Below, in pieces: positions 22,506 through 35,716 of a stretch of DNA of 64,000 nt. The translations under genes were made by a program, and so were the position numbers. The notes beneath the pieces were generated by a model. That model was not told the DNA's origin, did no database searches, and was given only the letters and a program-made list of their open reading frames with translations. Where the stretch lies: positions 37,423 to 101,422 of the forward strand of contig JNDT01002267.1 in the NCBI GenBank assembly GCA_000697055.1. The letters are read 5' to 3'. Origin of the DNA: Saksenaea vasiformis B4078 (Eukaryota; Mucoromycota; Mucoromycetes; Mucorales; Saksenaeaceae). The stretch's first letter is position 1. Every line of letters starts with the position of its first letter.

Positions 22506-25137
22506 CGTTTATGCGTCAAACTGTGCTTCACGTTTTCGAGAGGCCCATTTAATTCTCGTTGTCTAAGCCACAAGGGATGGCTATCCTAAGCCATCCCAAG
22601 GAACTGGAACCCTTTTTGACAGCTGCGAACTGCAGTTAACTGGACATTGGGTCGCTAATGCAATAAGAAAATGCGCATCCTATCTCCAATGGTCTTTGTG
22701 ATGAAGTTTATCTCGAAACCGTTCAGTGTTAAAAACAATGAATTGCGCGTGCGAGCTCGACAGCGGGCTTTAGTTGATAACCAGCCTGCTATCTTTCACA
22801 GGCAGCATTCGCGATGCCTCTGTTCTCTGGACACGAATACAGCACGGGCTACAGCGGCCTCGCATCTGTTATATTTTTTTTGCTAAATTTCTTCATCAGG
22901 ATACAATGGAGAGCGCCCTGTTCCTGTTTTACTGGATCAATAATCAGCTGCCAGAGCTTATATGTCACGCCCACGTCAACATCCTAGACTCAGCAGACGA
23001 AACAAAACTGCAGGTTATTACCTTTGTTTCACAGTGGCGTACTTCACGAAGAAGTGCATTAGACTTGCAACCACGATATATTAGGTTATATTCGAAGAGA
23101 TTGTTCGTTCTCAGTTACTTCGTTCGTATGATGCTAATACAATCTCTATGAACGACTACCTCGTCTAGATTAATAATCTCTTCAAGAATACCAAAACTTT
23201 GTAGACGTTTCTCTAATTATTCATGGTAACTTATGCTTCTTTCGGGAAATTGATCGACTCCCGGTTATCCTAAGTTGCTAAGAAATGCCGCTTGCCGAAG
23301 AAGTAGCAACGATTTTCACATGAAGGATTATATCTCGATGTCGAGCACCTGTTGACTTTGACCAAAATGATGCGCGTCATTATTGGCCAGGATTATAGCA
23401 ATTGAAGCGCTATGGTGTGTCACTTCTTGTGGTAGTTATGAAGAAATCAAGAGACCATCGACGAGCCGAACAACGTTCGTTTTTGTCGCTAGAGACGTTG
23501 TATTGAATCTGATCAGCCCAGCTAACTCGTTTTAGGGATCTACGTCCTGGCTGACTTTCTTCTGCTGCGTTTGAATCAAAAGTCTAGCTTTCCTCCTACC
23601 CTAGTCATGCATCTGCGGCCGTCTTTACCTAGCACCTAGACTTTGTTTATACGGTTTTCTTTCCTATTGATGAGGACAGCCTTCAAATAGTACAAGACAG
23701 CTCAACCATGAAACCAGCCTACTGCTTCTGTGACATCTAGCATCAGCTCAATTACCGTTACTACACGGGTCCTGTAGATGGGTGTACAAGGATACACAGG
23801 ACCGAAGATACTAAAATGACCTCTTAATACTCGTGATGTATTAGGATGGAAATTTCTACGCCTTCCAGTTATGTCAATTGAGTTCAGAAGGATATCGCAG
23901 TCAGATTGGATATATTGCTTGAAGACAACGTCGCATTTACGCACCAAATTACACGAGCTGATGTAAGAAGACCAAAATCCGTTTCGAGCCATCGGCGACT
24001 TGCCCTATTTGTTAATGCGGAATGATTCGACAAGCGGCGTAATCTGTGCTCCACCCATTTAACACAAAAAAAAAAGTCTATCTTCATCCGACGCTACTAT
24101 GGTTGACATCATGCACAGGCACAAGCAATATCAAGATAGCAACTGCTTTTGTGCGTTTGCACCGTGTTCCTTGAGTAGCACATCTCTGTACAGGGTCTGT
24201 TACACACAAAAAAAGGTATATTTGTACTCACAAACTTTGACGTCCAAAAGGCAAACTGCAGTAATCCTTAACAGCCACCCCTGGTGTCATTAGTTAAAAC
24301 GGTGGCCAACATAGCTGCTGCTGCTGCATTGTTTAAAAGAAAACAGTTCTGTACAAGATTTTACGTGAGAACCACAGCTCCGTTTCTGGATGCAAGCTTG
24401 ACAATGTATGATTGGTTACTAACCTTTTACCGGTTTATTCTTATGGATTTTTCCGTGGTTCTGTATTTGTTACGTGTTTCAAAGGGCTTTGGACGATAAC
24501 GGAAGATACATTGACCGACCGAACGGATATAGACCGCTCGCGCCCGAAGGAAGAATAGGCCATTTTCGTAAAATGACCAGACGGAATCTGTTGGAGTATC
24601 GTAGCAACAGTAGCAATAGATATCTTCTTGGAACATGGATCCGTTATTGACAAAAGCTCATGTATTTCCTTTTCATCCTGTGTTCCCCGATCCATACTAA
24701 GTTCAGCCTAGCGCCACTTCCAAGTCGTAGGTTGCATGCACTTGAATTCAAAGACAGAAATGAGAGAATTCCAATCATTGGCTCTAGTTACTCAACAACG
24801 CCACACTTGGACTGCCAAGAACAAAAAAGTGTTTACAGCAACGATGGTAGACTTTATCCTTAACTTAACTCATTCTTGTTCGTTTGTCATCTCGATGAAA
24901 TAGCTTGTAACAACGCGTTATTTGCAGAACCTGGATGGAAATAGGTTTATCCGTGTGGTGAAAAAAAAACCCTGCCTAGCCTCAACCCGCACATGAACCG
25001 AAATTTTGAGTCGTCTATCACAGTGTGTGTTTCCCAAAAAAGGAAATAAACCGGGTACAGTAGCTAGACCAGGCGAAATTGCAGAACCTTCACTGGCTTC
25101 TTTCTTCTTCACTCTTTCTTTCTTTTCCAAAACTAAC
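22506..25137. other. Divergent 2.6-kb spacer, no supported gene
   Basis: It lies between Rpc9 and the CaMK gene and should hold both promoters. A 9-bp-stem hairpin is present at 22574-22597 (GGGATGGCT / AGCCATCCC). Frames such as plus 22774-23151 and minus 23702-23992 show no domain, and the latter could be decayed coding sequence. Nothing else is recognised. Confidence 0.4.
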
Positions 25138-26704
25138 ATGGGGTTTTTTGCCACACTTGACGCCCTCGTCCATGGCGGTATTCAACAGCCAGAATCGTAT
25201 AGCAAGAAAGCAAACTACCAACTAGGAGCTGATTTAGGTATTAAAAGAACCAAGAACCAGCGTGACATGGCGTGCATTTGCTGAACTATCCTTAAAGGAA
25301 GCGGCGCGTTTGGAACGGTGAAGAGAGCAACACGTATTTCTGACAAGAAGGAAGTTGCTATCAAGATCATTTCGAAACGCTTTATGAAGGGTCGTTTTGA
25401 GATGGTCCATGCAGAGATGGACATCCTGCAGAGTTTAGATCATCCCAATGTCATTGGGTTCTATGACTGGTTTGAGTCAAGGTACATGTGTTGGCTGCAT
25501 CATTTTTTTAGGGAGAACCCTACTGACGTTTTGTTCCATTCAAGAGAGAAATTCTATCTTGTATTTGAATTGTAAGTTTTTTTTGCTAATTTAAGTTCTT
25601 TAATTTGTGTTCACTCATGCAAATTGATCCAGAGCAACAGGCGGTGAATTGTTTGACCGCCTCTTTGAACGCGGCAAATTTACGGAAAAAGATGCTGTTC
25701 TCGTAGTCAAATCCGTTCTCACAGGTCTTGCTTATCTTCATTCACACAATGTTGTGCACCGAGGTAGGAGTGATGTGACACAGACCAACCAACTGATTTT
25801 TGTGGATAGACATGAAACCCGAGAATTTACTTTTCAAGAACCAAGAAACAGAAGCTGATTTGCTGATTTGCGATTTTGGGTAAGACAGCCTGAAAGCTTA
25901 GTGCATAAGTTTACTGAATCCTGTCAACACATAGTATTGCAAAGATGAGCGATGAAAGCGAAGCTGATTTGGAGACTGTTTGTGGTTCTCCTGCCTATGT
26001 CGGTAGGTGTACACTCCATAGCGATCATAATATACTTTGCTTACAGATGCATGATGAAATATATTAGCTCCAGAAGTCATTCTTCGAAAGGGCTATGGTC
26101 CTGCAGTTGACATGTGGGCCGTTGGGTAAGACTTTGTTCTACCGTAGATAATGATCATTAACTCACCTTGGTCATGTTTTTTCACACAAACAGTGTCATC
26201 ACCTATGTTCTGTACGTATCCACTTTTGCCTTTTCTTATTTAACCATGATTCCTAATTGATTGGAAAAAATCATGTAGTTTATGTGGATATCAGCCATTC
26301 CAAGCTGAAGATCAAGTGGAGCTTTTCGACGAAATTACACATGGACGTTTCGAATTTCATGAAAGATACTGGAGAAATATCTCACAAGATGGTAACTATC
26401 ATGTTTTTATGGCATTTCGAAAAGCTAAATTATGGGAATGACAGCCAAGGACTTTATCCGCCAGCTGTTGACATTAGACCCTGAGAAGCGTCCAACTGCT
26501 GCCGAGGCTCTCAAGAACAAATGGATGACAGGAAACGAAGCAATGGATATCGATATTTTGGATACAGTGCGCGAGAATTTCAACCCACGTCGAACATTGA
26601 AAAAGGCAGTGAAAGCCGTAGCGGCTATGAATCGCATGCGAACAGGACTGTCCGCACAAATGACAGCAGCGGCAGCAGCAAAGCCTATTGCTTCAGCAAA
26701 GTAA
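25138..26704 (+). CDS. CMK1: Calcium/calmodulin-dependent protein kinase, CaMK1 type
   Basis: This Ser/Thr kinase responds to Ca2+-calmodulin. About ten exons encode roughly 370 residues. The Gly-rich loop LGSGAFGTVKRA is split by the first intron. Other motifs are the VAIKII lysine, VVHRDMKPENLLF (catalytic loop, split at R|D), ICDFG|IAKM, the activation segment VCGSPAYVAPE and DMWAVGVITYVLLCGY. DAKDFIRQLLTLDPEKRPTA is followed by the autoinhibitory and calmodulin-binding helix FNPRRTLKKAVKAV. The start MGFFATLDALVH follows a pyrimidine-rich leader. The tail is short and Ala-rich. One exon (26194-26211) is only 18 nt. All catalytic residues seen are intact. Confidence 0.94.
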
Positions 26705-29003
26705 TAACAAGATACCCACTTAGTACTCTTTTAGTTCCTAGTTTTTGTACGAGTCGTTGTTAGTCAGTATACATCATCCTACTATTATCTATCCGATATG
26801 AAATATACGTTACATAAATGAACCATTCATATCAAACTACGAAATTCACTGTTCGAGATGGTAAACTTGGGAATTTGCATTAAGAGCGACACGGCAGCTG
26901 AACACTTCAACCAGTGACACTAGAGCCCTTCATAATACGTGTACATCTGCGCGGGATACTGAAGGAAAATGCCTGCTCGATCTGCGAGAGAACAAAGAAC
27001 TTGGGTGTCATTGAGAACAGCGTGTGTCTAGAGGATAAGGGCTGCTTGAGTTTAGTGATAGTCAATGTATGCGACTTGATACCATATGATATCACTACGC
27101 GTCAGAGGAATGGCATTGCTGCAAGCAAAAGACAACGGCGTATTAAAATTGCAAACAAATCCTGTTGAGGTATAAAACCATGACAAGGCAGGGAGACTTA
27201 GAAGAACGATTTGCACATCTATCCTAGCAACAATAGAAAAGAAGTTTGATTCGCACCATATGATGCCATCCAGCCGTCGTCATAGAGATTCTTATTTCAA
27301 TGACAACGTCTACATCTCACTGAATAGACTTTTGCACCATAACGGTACCGTCGTAAATTGGACAATTGTAGCGGTGTTTACTTTATGTAGCAGACACAAA
27401 GCATGCAAGCTCTCCTCAGTTGCAGTCGTAACAAAAAAAAAAAAAAAGAAATATCAGTAAAAAGAGCTGCACTAAATATGCAAGCATCCCGCCGCCTTCA
27501 TGCGACAAAAGCCTTTCTCGGTTAGCGGAAGTTCAATACGTCAACGCGGTTACTGAATCTCAAGCACGACGGCGCGCCCTTTCCATAAGCTATCGACAAT
27601 GCACGATCGAATCAAGTGGAGATTGGCATCAGGGTGTTTGGGCGACCTACGTTGCGTTGCAAGGACCAGGAGTCATGAAGAATGGAGTCACATCAGGTTT
27701 GGGGGTCTACTTCATTTATATACTCTTCGTCGGATGAGTAGACAGGTGATGTTAGCACTTCATTTAGGGCTCATCTAAATCATTGGCTGATTCTAATTTT
27801 GAGCAATTTTTTTTTCGAGATATGCTAACCTTTCCGATGCCTCCAGCCTAAAAATTACGGTACTAAGCCTTAGCGGCTTATTTCCCGGTAAAGATGGTAC
27901 GTAGTCTGGTGACATAAAGTACACATTGTTCAAAAGTTTCTCCTGTTTCTTAAGTATGCTATCCTGAAGATCAGAAAGGATCGCCAAAAACAAGGCAGAT
28001 TGATGTAATTCGACGTGTCCTACATGTTGCAAAACGAGTTTTGATTTATGTAAGAGACATATGCACATGATAGGAACGCCACAGGTCCTATTCATCGAAG
28101 CTCAAAGATTTCTCTTTTATGGCTTTTAAACTGTCTAAAAAAAACTGTTTATGATTCCGAACAGAACCTTATTTTTATAGATCTTGAACGAAAAAGGAAA
28201 CAGTGTGCAAGTTATGATCGGCCTAGAGCACAGAGTGTCACTATCTCCTAGCACGGAAAAGTTTTTTGTGTGTGAGTAGGCTAGGTAAAATAGTCATCAA
28301 AACACGTAATGTATTAACCGTTCCATTGGCACACGTGGTTTCTCGCTTATTTTTGTAGAGAAGATTGTTTTTCCCTTGAAAGCATGAAGGATACCCGTAA
28401 ATAGAGCACAATAGCACCAGTGATCCTTCTTCTCCATAGACAAATCACCTTTTTTTCTTTAAATCGTACGTTTGTTTTAAGGCTTAACAACAGCAGTAAA
28501 GAAAAACGGACATTTTTTTAACTTGCCATTGTTACTGCAGAGAAGGTCATCACGAGTCATGCAAAGTCTTGATGTTATCTCACGCCTTTGGTTTTTATAT
28601 GTGTATGTGTGTGTAATTTAGACCCTGGAAATGGGAAAAATGATAGATTTAGCATTTTCGGCCATGTGAAGCCATCGGTATTTGTATCACCATCAACAGG
28701 TAGCGAATAATCCGGGAATAAGGAGTTCACAGTAGGGAAGGGGAGGTTTTTTTTTATCCACAGATGATGGACTCCTTTCAAGGAACGGGTCGATTTTTGA
28801 GGTTGCAACAAGTCTGTCTCTATTCTCTTTTCCCTTTTCCCCTTTCCCCACTATCTTCTCCTACGTACAGAACGCAGTTTTTGGTTTAACATAACCCAAG
28901 TGCTGCTTCGAAAGCAACATCTTTACTGTCCTTTTTTATTATCATCATCTCTTACATTCGTTTCATACCGTCCTCCTAAATCCCCTTCCACTCCCTATCG
29001 GTT
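26705..29003. other. 2.3-kb spacer with unrecognised frames
   Basis: The plus frame 26914-27168 has a CSIC-type cysteine pair, and a plus frame from about 27450 to 27737 (including DWHQGVWATYVALQGPG) looks protein-like. Neither has a recognisable family or start, so they may be decayed genes. A-runs occur at 27431-27445. The last 200 bp are pyrimidine-rich, probably the formin promoter. Confidence 0.35.
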
Positions 29004-32000
29004 ATGGGTTCACCACGCAATCCATCTGTAAAGCAAGCCTCTACGAACGTTCATATCAAAAAATCCCTTTCTTCTCCCACGAACGATCCACAGCTATCTA
29101 CGTCGATGAACTCGGATGATCAACTAACAAAGGCAAAATCGATGCATTCGGTTCCACCTACGGTGGTGATCAGCAACAACAACACCAACAACAACAACAG
29201 AAAGTCAATCATTAAACAAAGCCAGTCCAATCCTTCCACCCTTCCTCTTCGTTCAAAACATGCAAAGTCTCCCGAAGAGCGTTCTCTTTTACGTATGAGC
29301 AGCTCCGCGAGATTTGGCAAAAGCTTATTACCAACATGGCTCGGCGGTACGGTGAGTCCTGCCAATGAGACAGAACCGTCCATGCCAGAACCTTCTTCCA
29401 ACGATGTACCTTCCACCCCTGACCCTATGGATCCAGATGAACTCACCTCAACGTTTGAAAATTTACTGGCAAGTAGTAGTACTTGAGAACGAACAATTTC
29501 AATTATGTGTTTGTTTGCTGACAATTGTTTGTGTAGGATGAGTTAAACATGAAAGATGCTCACAGAGACAAGCTGCGACAGCTTCCGCGTGAGCGAAAGT
29601 TGTACCTTCTCCAGCAAAACCAACATATTAAAAATAATAAGACAACAGCTGCCGAGGCTGGTGACAATAACAAAAAAACGCTTTCGTCCTCCAACTCGTC
29701 TACGTCGCTCTTTGCAAACACGCGCGGCCTGAGGCAGAAGTCAGGGATGAAGCGAAGCGAAACCTCCAGACTGTTCTCACAAAAACTACCTCGTAATGAT
29801 AGTCAACACCTTAATGTATCACAAGTCAAAGAAGAAGCAGAAGAAGCAGTGCAAGAAGAAGAGAAGAAGAAGAACGACCATAATAATCACAGCATGAATG
29901 AGAAAAAAGCGTCGGAAAAAACAGATGGCATTCGGCCAATAGCACCCCCGACGAAGGGCAATCGTCGTAACAGTAACAGCAGTATGCTGCAACCACCACC
30001 AGCAGCCATGGATCGACGAGCAGCAACCTACAAGTTCAGAAGACAGAATATGGTGGCTGCAGCCAGCTGTAGTTCGAAAGTCGGTTCTATGATTCTTGAA
30101 TTCGACGCACTTGCTCAACAGGACGATGATAATACGGATGCCTCTGCCTGGCTTTTGCTCGACAATAAAGCCATGAAGACAAACAGCGTTATTGTTCCAC
30201 GGCCGAGTGAATCCACCCGCAGCTACGCTTTTCACAGTCTAACACGCAAAGATGCATCCCATCTCTCAGCACTTGTTGCAGGTTCATGCGACGATCCCAA
30301 GCGAGGTCGTGACCGCTCAAGCCCATACTACTATGTCGAACGACTTCGAACCAGGTAACGAAACAAGTGATAGATAGAAACTCAACTGAATTCTTTTTTT
30401 TATTAGAAATATGCCGATGGACGCACTGACAAAACACCTGACGTCGTTAAAGGTGATTCTTTCCACTAGTAATATCTCGTGGACCAAAGAATTCCTTTCA
30501 CGCCGACATGACGGCCTCGGGGCTATTGAAGGTGTTTTGGAAAGAATCAGTGGAAAACGAAAGAAGTAAGAGTTCTCCTAAACGAAGGTCCAACTTTTAC
30601 TGATGCTATATCTTATATAGAAAACGAAACGGACAACGTCTCAATGAAGCGGAAGAAGCCTGTCTTCTTGAATGCATCAAGTGTCTTCGGGTCTTGCTAA
30701 ACACAGACGTAAGTAAATCAGAAAAAAAGAAGAAAAAGGAAAGAAAGATAAAAAAAAGAGTTTACAAAAGGGAGCGAAGGGGTTATCAAGGAGCAGCTAC
30801 AGACCAGTGCTTGCCTTTTAGCATTTCCCCTACTTTCTTTATCTTTTTTTTTTCTTTCGTCGTTTTATGAGTACAGCCAAGTGATTCTCGTTCCTTTTTT
30901 TTTTGTCTAGCCTGGTCTTACCCAAGTCTTGATGCGCCCTGCCATTCTTCATCACCTCATCTTTGCCTTGTTTGCCTCATTGGCAGCAGGTGCAGTAGGA
31001 ATGACGAATGGCACCTCGAACAATCAGACCCTCTCTTCCGCATTTCGCAGATCGTCCTCAATCTCATCCATCAGTTCACATATTCTACCTTCCTTCTCGA
31101 CATCGACACAACCATCCCAACAAGCTGATGGAACAGCATCCTCCGGCACTTCATCATCATCATCATCATCGACAATGATCAAAGTGTGCATTCATATCTT
31201 TGAGGTCTTTTCGGCCTTATGTCTTTTGTCCCAACAAGGGTATGATGCTATCCTTACAGTACTTTCCGAAGTGCGTGGTGAACAGTACCGATTTGAACGC
31301 TTAGTGCAAAGCTTGCACAATCTCTTGCCTAATGCGTCGGATGACGACGGCCCATTGATGTGGGAGTGTAAGGCCGCTACCTTGGGTTTATTCAATGCTA
31401 TTGTGAATACACCTGAGAATATCGAGACACGACGATCACTGAGAGAAGAACTTGAAAGACGAGGCCTAGACGATTACCTCAAGGTTTGCACACAACGAAA
31501 AAAAAGAAAGAAAAGAAAAGAATTTTTATTTTTGGCTAACTTTTACGAACAGAGTGTGGAAAGTACGACGGTGTCTGATGCTATGCAGACGCAGATCAAA
31601 ACCTATATGGAAGAAAAGCGTTCTGATCTGGAGCTTCTCCGTGAGGTTGAAATGACGAAACGTCAGAGTGTCTGGCAGATGTAAGTTCAATATCTATTTT
31701 TTTTCTTTTTTCTTTTTTGCACTATTACTAACAACTGACAACCCAGGCAACCTGAGGATATGATTTCCGCAGCGATGAAGCGATTTTCTGACTGTGATCC
31801 TGAGATCTACTATCTGGTGGTGGATAGTATTAATGATTTGCTCAGTTTAGGAAAAGACAAGCTCAAACGCAACAAACGGTAAGAGAGAGAAAATCATGCC
31901 CTGTTTATTTCTGGTCCGTGTGATTGATTCAGGTTTGCATCCCAGGTTTGTGCAGGACATGTGGCGCGTGATTGGCATTTTTGCCAAAAACATGAAGACC

Positions 32001-35000
32001 GTGGATGCCAAACATGGTAAGTCAATGTTGATCTGTCCGGTTTTTTTTTTCTTCTTACATTGATCATCAACTTGGGTTGTTTTATTTAGGTGACTTCCAT
32101 CAGACGCTTCAGCAGTTCCTTGTGTCTATTCAGCCCATTGTAGGAAAGCTTTCTGCTGAAAGAATAGACGAAGAGTACAGCAGCCGTCCGTCCCTTGACG
32201 GTGCAAAGACAGATAATTTGGAAGATGTGGAAGGCTTGCGTAACATGGTGGAAGAGCTCAAAGATGCCCTTCGTAACAGCGAGGAAACAACCGCTAAGAT
32301 TCGACGTGAAAAGAATGAATTGCTCATGAAAGTATCCAAAGCCCAAGCGGAACTTCAAGACCGTGAGGATAAGATCCTTGCCATCCAGACAGGCCGCGAT
32401 GTGGATGCAGAAAAGCACCTGACTGTCATGTCGTCGAACACCGAGCTCGACTCTCCTCCTGCTACGCCCGCACCAGTCAGTGTAGCGCCATCCACCCCAT
32501 CCCATCCTCCGCCACCCCCACCACCTCCTCCACCACCGCCGCCACCACCACCACCAATGCCGCAGTCGCAGACGTCCACCGTGATTATGCGACGTAACGT
32601 AGCGGCGAAACGACGCAGTGCCAATCGTGCTTCCAAGTACCTTCACCCGTTGGCTCTTAACCTGTGTTTCCCAACCTTGAAGTCACTTCATGAAAACACC
32701 GTTTCGTCGCCTACAAGCGCCTCCCCTACATCGCCCAAAGAGATGTACGCCTTCCGATCCTTAAGCGAAGCCAACACAAACCCCAACATGATGAACTGCA
32801 ACACCCTACAAGTCCCCCCCTCCAATATCACAATGAAGGTACGTCTGCTTTGCCACCAGCATCATCTTTTTTTTTTTTTTGCTTCGTGTTAAAACAGAGT
32901 ACTTTTCTTCTAGCAACTTTTCTGGTCCAAACTTCCACCTGAACGGATTCAAAACACTGTGTGGAAGGAGATTTTGTCCACTGATTTCGAGAGCGGTTTG
33001 GAATCACCTTTGACCAGCAGTGGTAGCGAGGCTGAGTCGGATGATGCTTCTTTTGAGGAGATCCGCCCTCACACGCCTCGCCAAGAACTTCTAGGTGTTG
33101 AACTTGATACCTCTGAATTGGAACGCCTGTTCAAGAAATCTCAAAACGGACCCAAAGGTAACTCTACTTCTTTTTTTTTTTGTGACGATCGTGCCAATAA
33201 CATGAAAATCAAGGAAATACCACTCGGGAGAAAGCTGAGGGACCAAAGATCCGAAAAACGGGTATGGTTACTTTGCTTGAGTTTAACCGTGCCAACAATA
33301 TCGGTAAGAGAGAGAACAATGACAAAGAAAAAGAAGAACTCACCATTTCTTTTTTTTTTTTTTTGTTAAATGAAGCTATTATGTTGGCTCGAATTAAACT
33401 TTCTTATCCTGAAATCCGAGATGCCATTTGGAATATTGATGATCACCGTCTAAGTGTTGATAACTTGATGGCTATTCGTCAGTATATTCCTACCAAGGAG
33501 GAGGTAACAAAAGGGCAAAGAAAGTCAAATAATTGTTTGCATAACGCATGATGTAGATCGAAATTGTCAAAGAGTACGATGGCGACGTAGAGCTGCTTGG
33601 TAATGCAGAGCGTTACTTCCGAGCTGTAAGGACTACCGGCCTTCTTTTTTTGGGGGGAAAAGGAGGGATGTAGGCACTGACCATGGATTTCACAGATAAT
33701 GTATATTCCCCGGTTGGCAGATCGTGTCAGCTGCATGATTTTTAGACGGCGGTTCAAATATGAATTGGAAGAAATCCTGCCTGTAAGAAAAAATGAGTGT
33801 TTGTTGCTTTGTTTAGTTAACTTGTTCGCCCCCCAAAAAAACCAGAGACTGGATACGCTGCAAGATGCCATTTGTGAATTAAGAGAAAGTTCCCGTTTTA
33901 AGAAAGTATTAAAGGTAAAGTGGGACCTTCACGAGACCACCAACATTGATTCACGCGTGACAATAGACGGTGCTTGCCATCGGTAACTATTTGAATGGTC
34001 AAACCATTCGCGGCAATGCTTGTGGCTTCCATCTCGATGCCCTTTTGAAGGTGAGTGACATCTTTTGTGTGGGTTGTCTCTCTTGTACTTAATTGTTTTT
34101 TTTTTGTACTATTAGATGCGTGATACGCGAGCAGAAGGGGAGGGTGTTAGCAATATGCCTACATTATTGCATTATCTCGTGTATTTCTTGGCCAAGTCAG
34201 ACAATGATGTTGTAAGCTTCCGTGATGATATTATTCATCTTGAAGCTGCAGCCAAACGTAAGCATGCAGAAAAAAAAAAGAAGGAATACAATGGATTTAT
34301 TTTTTTTTTCTCATGTGATAATTTAGTGTCACCTCCTATTCTTTTTGCATCTGTCAATACATTGATCGCCAATATTGTTCAGATCAAAGAAGAACTTAAC
34401 ATGCATAGCCGAAAACGCATGTCCATGTTGCAAATTGATCGATTTGCAGAATCAATGGAGGTAAAAAAAAAAAAAAAAAAAGAGAAAGTTGAGATGTACG
34501 ATTTGTACTTATGCTATCTATTATAGGAGTTCTTGATTGAGGCTGAGCCAATTGCTAACAACCTCAAGTCGATGACGATGGATATTGAAGAAAAACTAAA
34601 GGAACTGATTATTTATTATGGTGAGGATCCAGCCACCATTAAATCAGAGGAGTTTTTCGACATCATCTATTCCTTCTCAGCATCGTTTGCGGTAAGTCTC
34701 TCTTACTTGATGCGTATGAAATAAGACTTATAAAAATTACAGAAAGCGCAACTTGAGATCCATGAAGCACATGAACGGGCACTTCGAAAACAAAAACAAC
34801 AGGAGACATTAAAGGTATCTTACTGCTGATTAGTAATTTTATTATTGACATGAAAAACAAAAAAAAATGAAATAGAAACGACAAACGTCTACATGTGAAC
34901 TACCTCGCACATTAACACCAACACCCGTCAGTCGCAGTAATACAATGTCACCTTCTTCTTCGTTCCATAGTCTTCCGACAATAGAGCGTCCATCCACACC

Positions 35001-35172
35001 AGCTACGGATACATTGGATAACGAAGGGGGATTTGAACAAGTATTACGAGAACTTCGAGCGGGACTTCGTCGAGGAGAACATTCTTGGCGAGTGGCACGA
35101 AGACGACGACGAAGTTCTAGTTGTAATGAACAAGTGACATCAACGTTTCAGACAATTCCAGCAAGTGTTTAA
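29004..35172 (+). CDS. Formin (diaphanous-related actin nucleator)
   Basis: This actin-filament nucleator and elongator acts at sites of polarised growth under Rho control. The gene has some 20 exons split by short introns. In order it carries a polar N-terminus (29004-29480), GTPase-binding/FH3 sequence beginning DELNMKDAHRDKLRQLPRER and running through NMPMDALTKHLTSLK and the armadillo-like VLERISGK and LNEAEEACLLECIK parts, and a coiled coil near 32230-32400. FH1 holds a run of about 18 prolines (32507-32562). FH2 starts QLFWSKLPPERIQNTVWKEI (32912) and includes KLSYPEIRDAIWN and the hallmark GNYLNGQTIRGNACGFHLDAL (33985-34045). A C-terminal DAD-like motif is GGFEQVLRELRAGL followed by RRRRRSSS. 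Stop TAA is at 35170-35172. It corresponds to Bni1/For3-class formins, with about 1500 residues. Confidence 0.93.
32505..32562 (+). repeat. Proline-coding CCN tract of the FH1 domain
   Basis: A nearly pure CCA/CCT/CCG tract encodes the FH1 poly-proline that binds profilin-actin. The codons are mixed, which lowers slippage compared with a pure trinucleotide repeat. Confidence 0.85.
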
Positions 35173-35716
35173 ATGTCAAAATAGCCAATACATTTAATAA
35201 AGGCCTTTTTCGTGTTACATAAAGGTTATCGAAGGTGAAAAAGGGGGACATGTGACGCTTATGGGGTAAAAAAAAGGACTCCGATTGGGGAGCCATTAAA
35301 AAAAGTGAAGAAGGAGTTCTGAAACGAAAAAGGTGGTTCTTATGTCGTGAGGAAAGAAGTCGGAAGGACTGCCGGCTAACTTTTGTAGTTTATGTAGGTA
35401 GTACATGTTATGGGTGTAATATATATAACTATATACTATAGTCTATGTTATGAGTGAGAACGTGTGAAAGTGTAAGTGTAAGTGTGAACGTAAGTGTGAG
35501 TGTGAGTGTGAGTGTAGGTGGTGCGTGTATATATATATATATATATATCTCTGTGTGTGTGTGTGTGCGTGTGTGTGCTGCGACAATCCAGCAATGCAAT
35601 AGGTTTAGAAAAAAAAAATAAACTTTTTTTTTTTATTTTTTATTTTTTTTCTACTTTTTTATTTTATTTTCTCGCCTCTTTTTTATTTTCTTCTTTTTTC
35701 TTTCTCTTCTTGGACC
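35173..35716. repeat. Spacer with microsatellites and pyrimidine tract before the Rab gene
   Basis: GTGAGT/GTAAGT-type hexamer repeats lie at 35471-35520, a (TA)n tract at 35527-35549, a (GT)n tract at 35553-35578 and a long T-rich tract at 35624-35710 next to the Rab start. This is the Rab promoter region plus the formin 3' end. Confidence 0.7.

Noticed and set aside
29826..30026. Hydrophobic minus-strand frame opposite the formin
   Set aside because: Antisense of a Glu/Lys-rich coding stretch that gives leucine-rich nonsense on the other strand.
32355..32646. Minus-strand poly-glycine frame
   Set aside because: It is the antisense of the formin FH1 proline tract.
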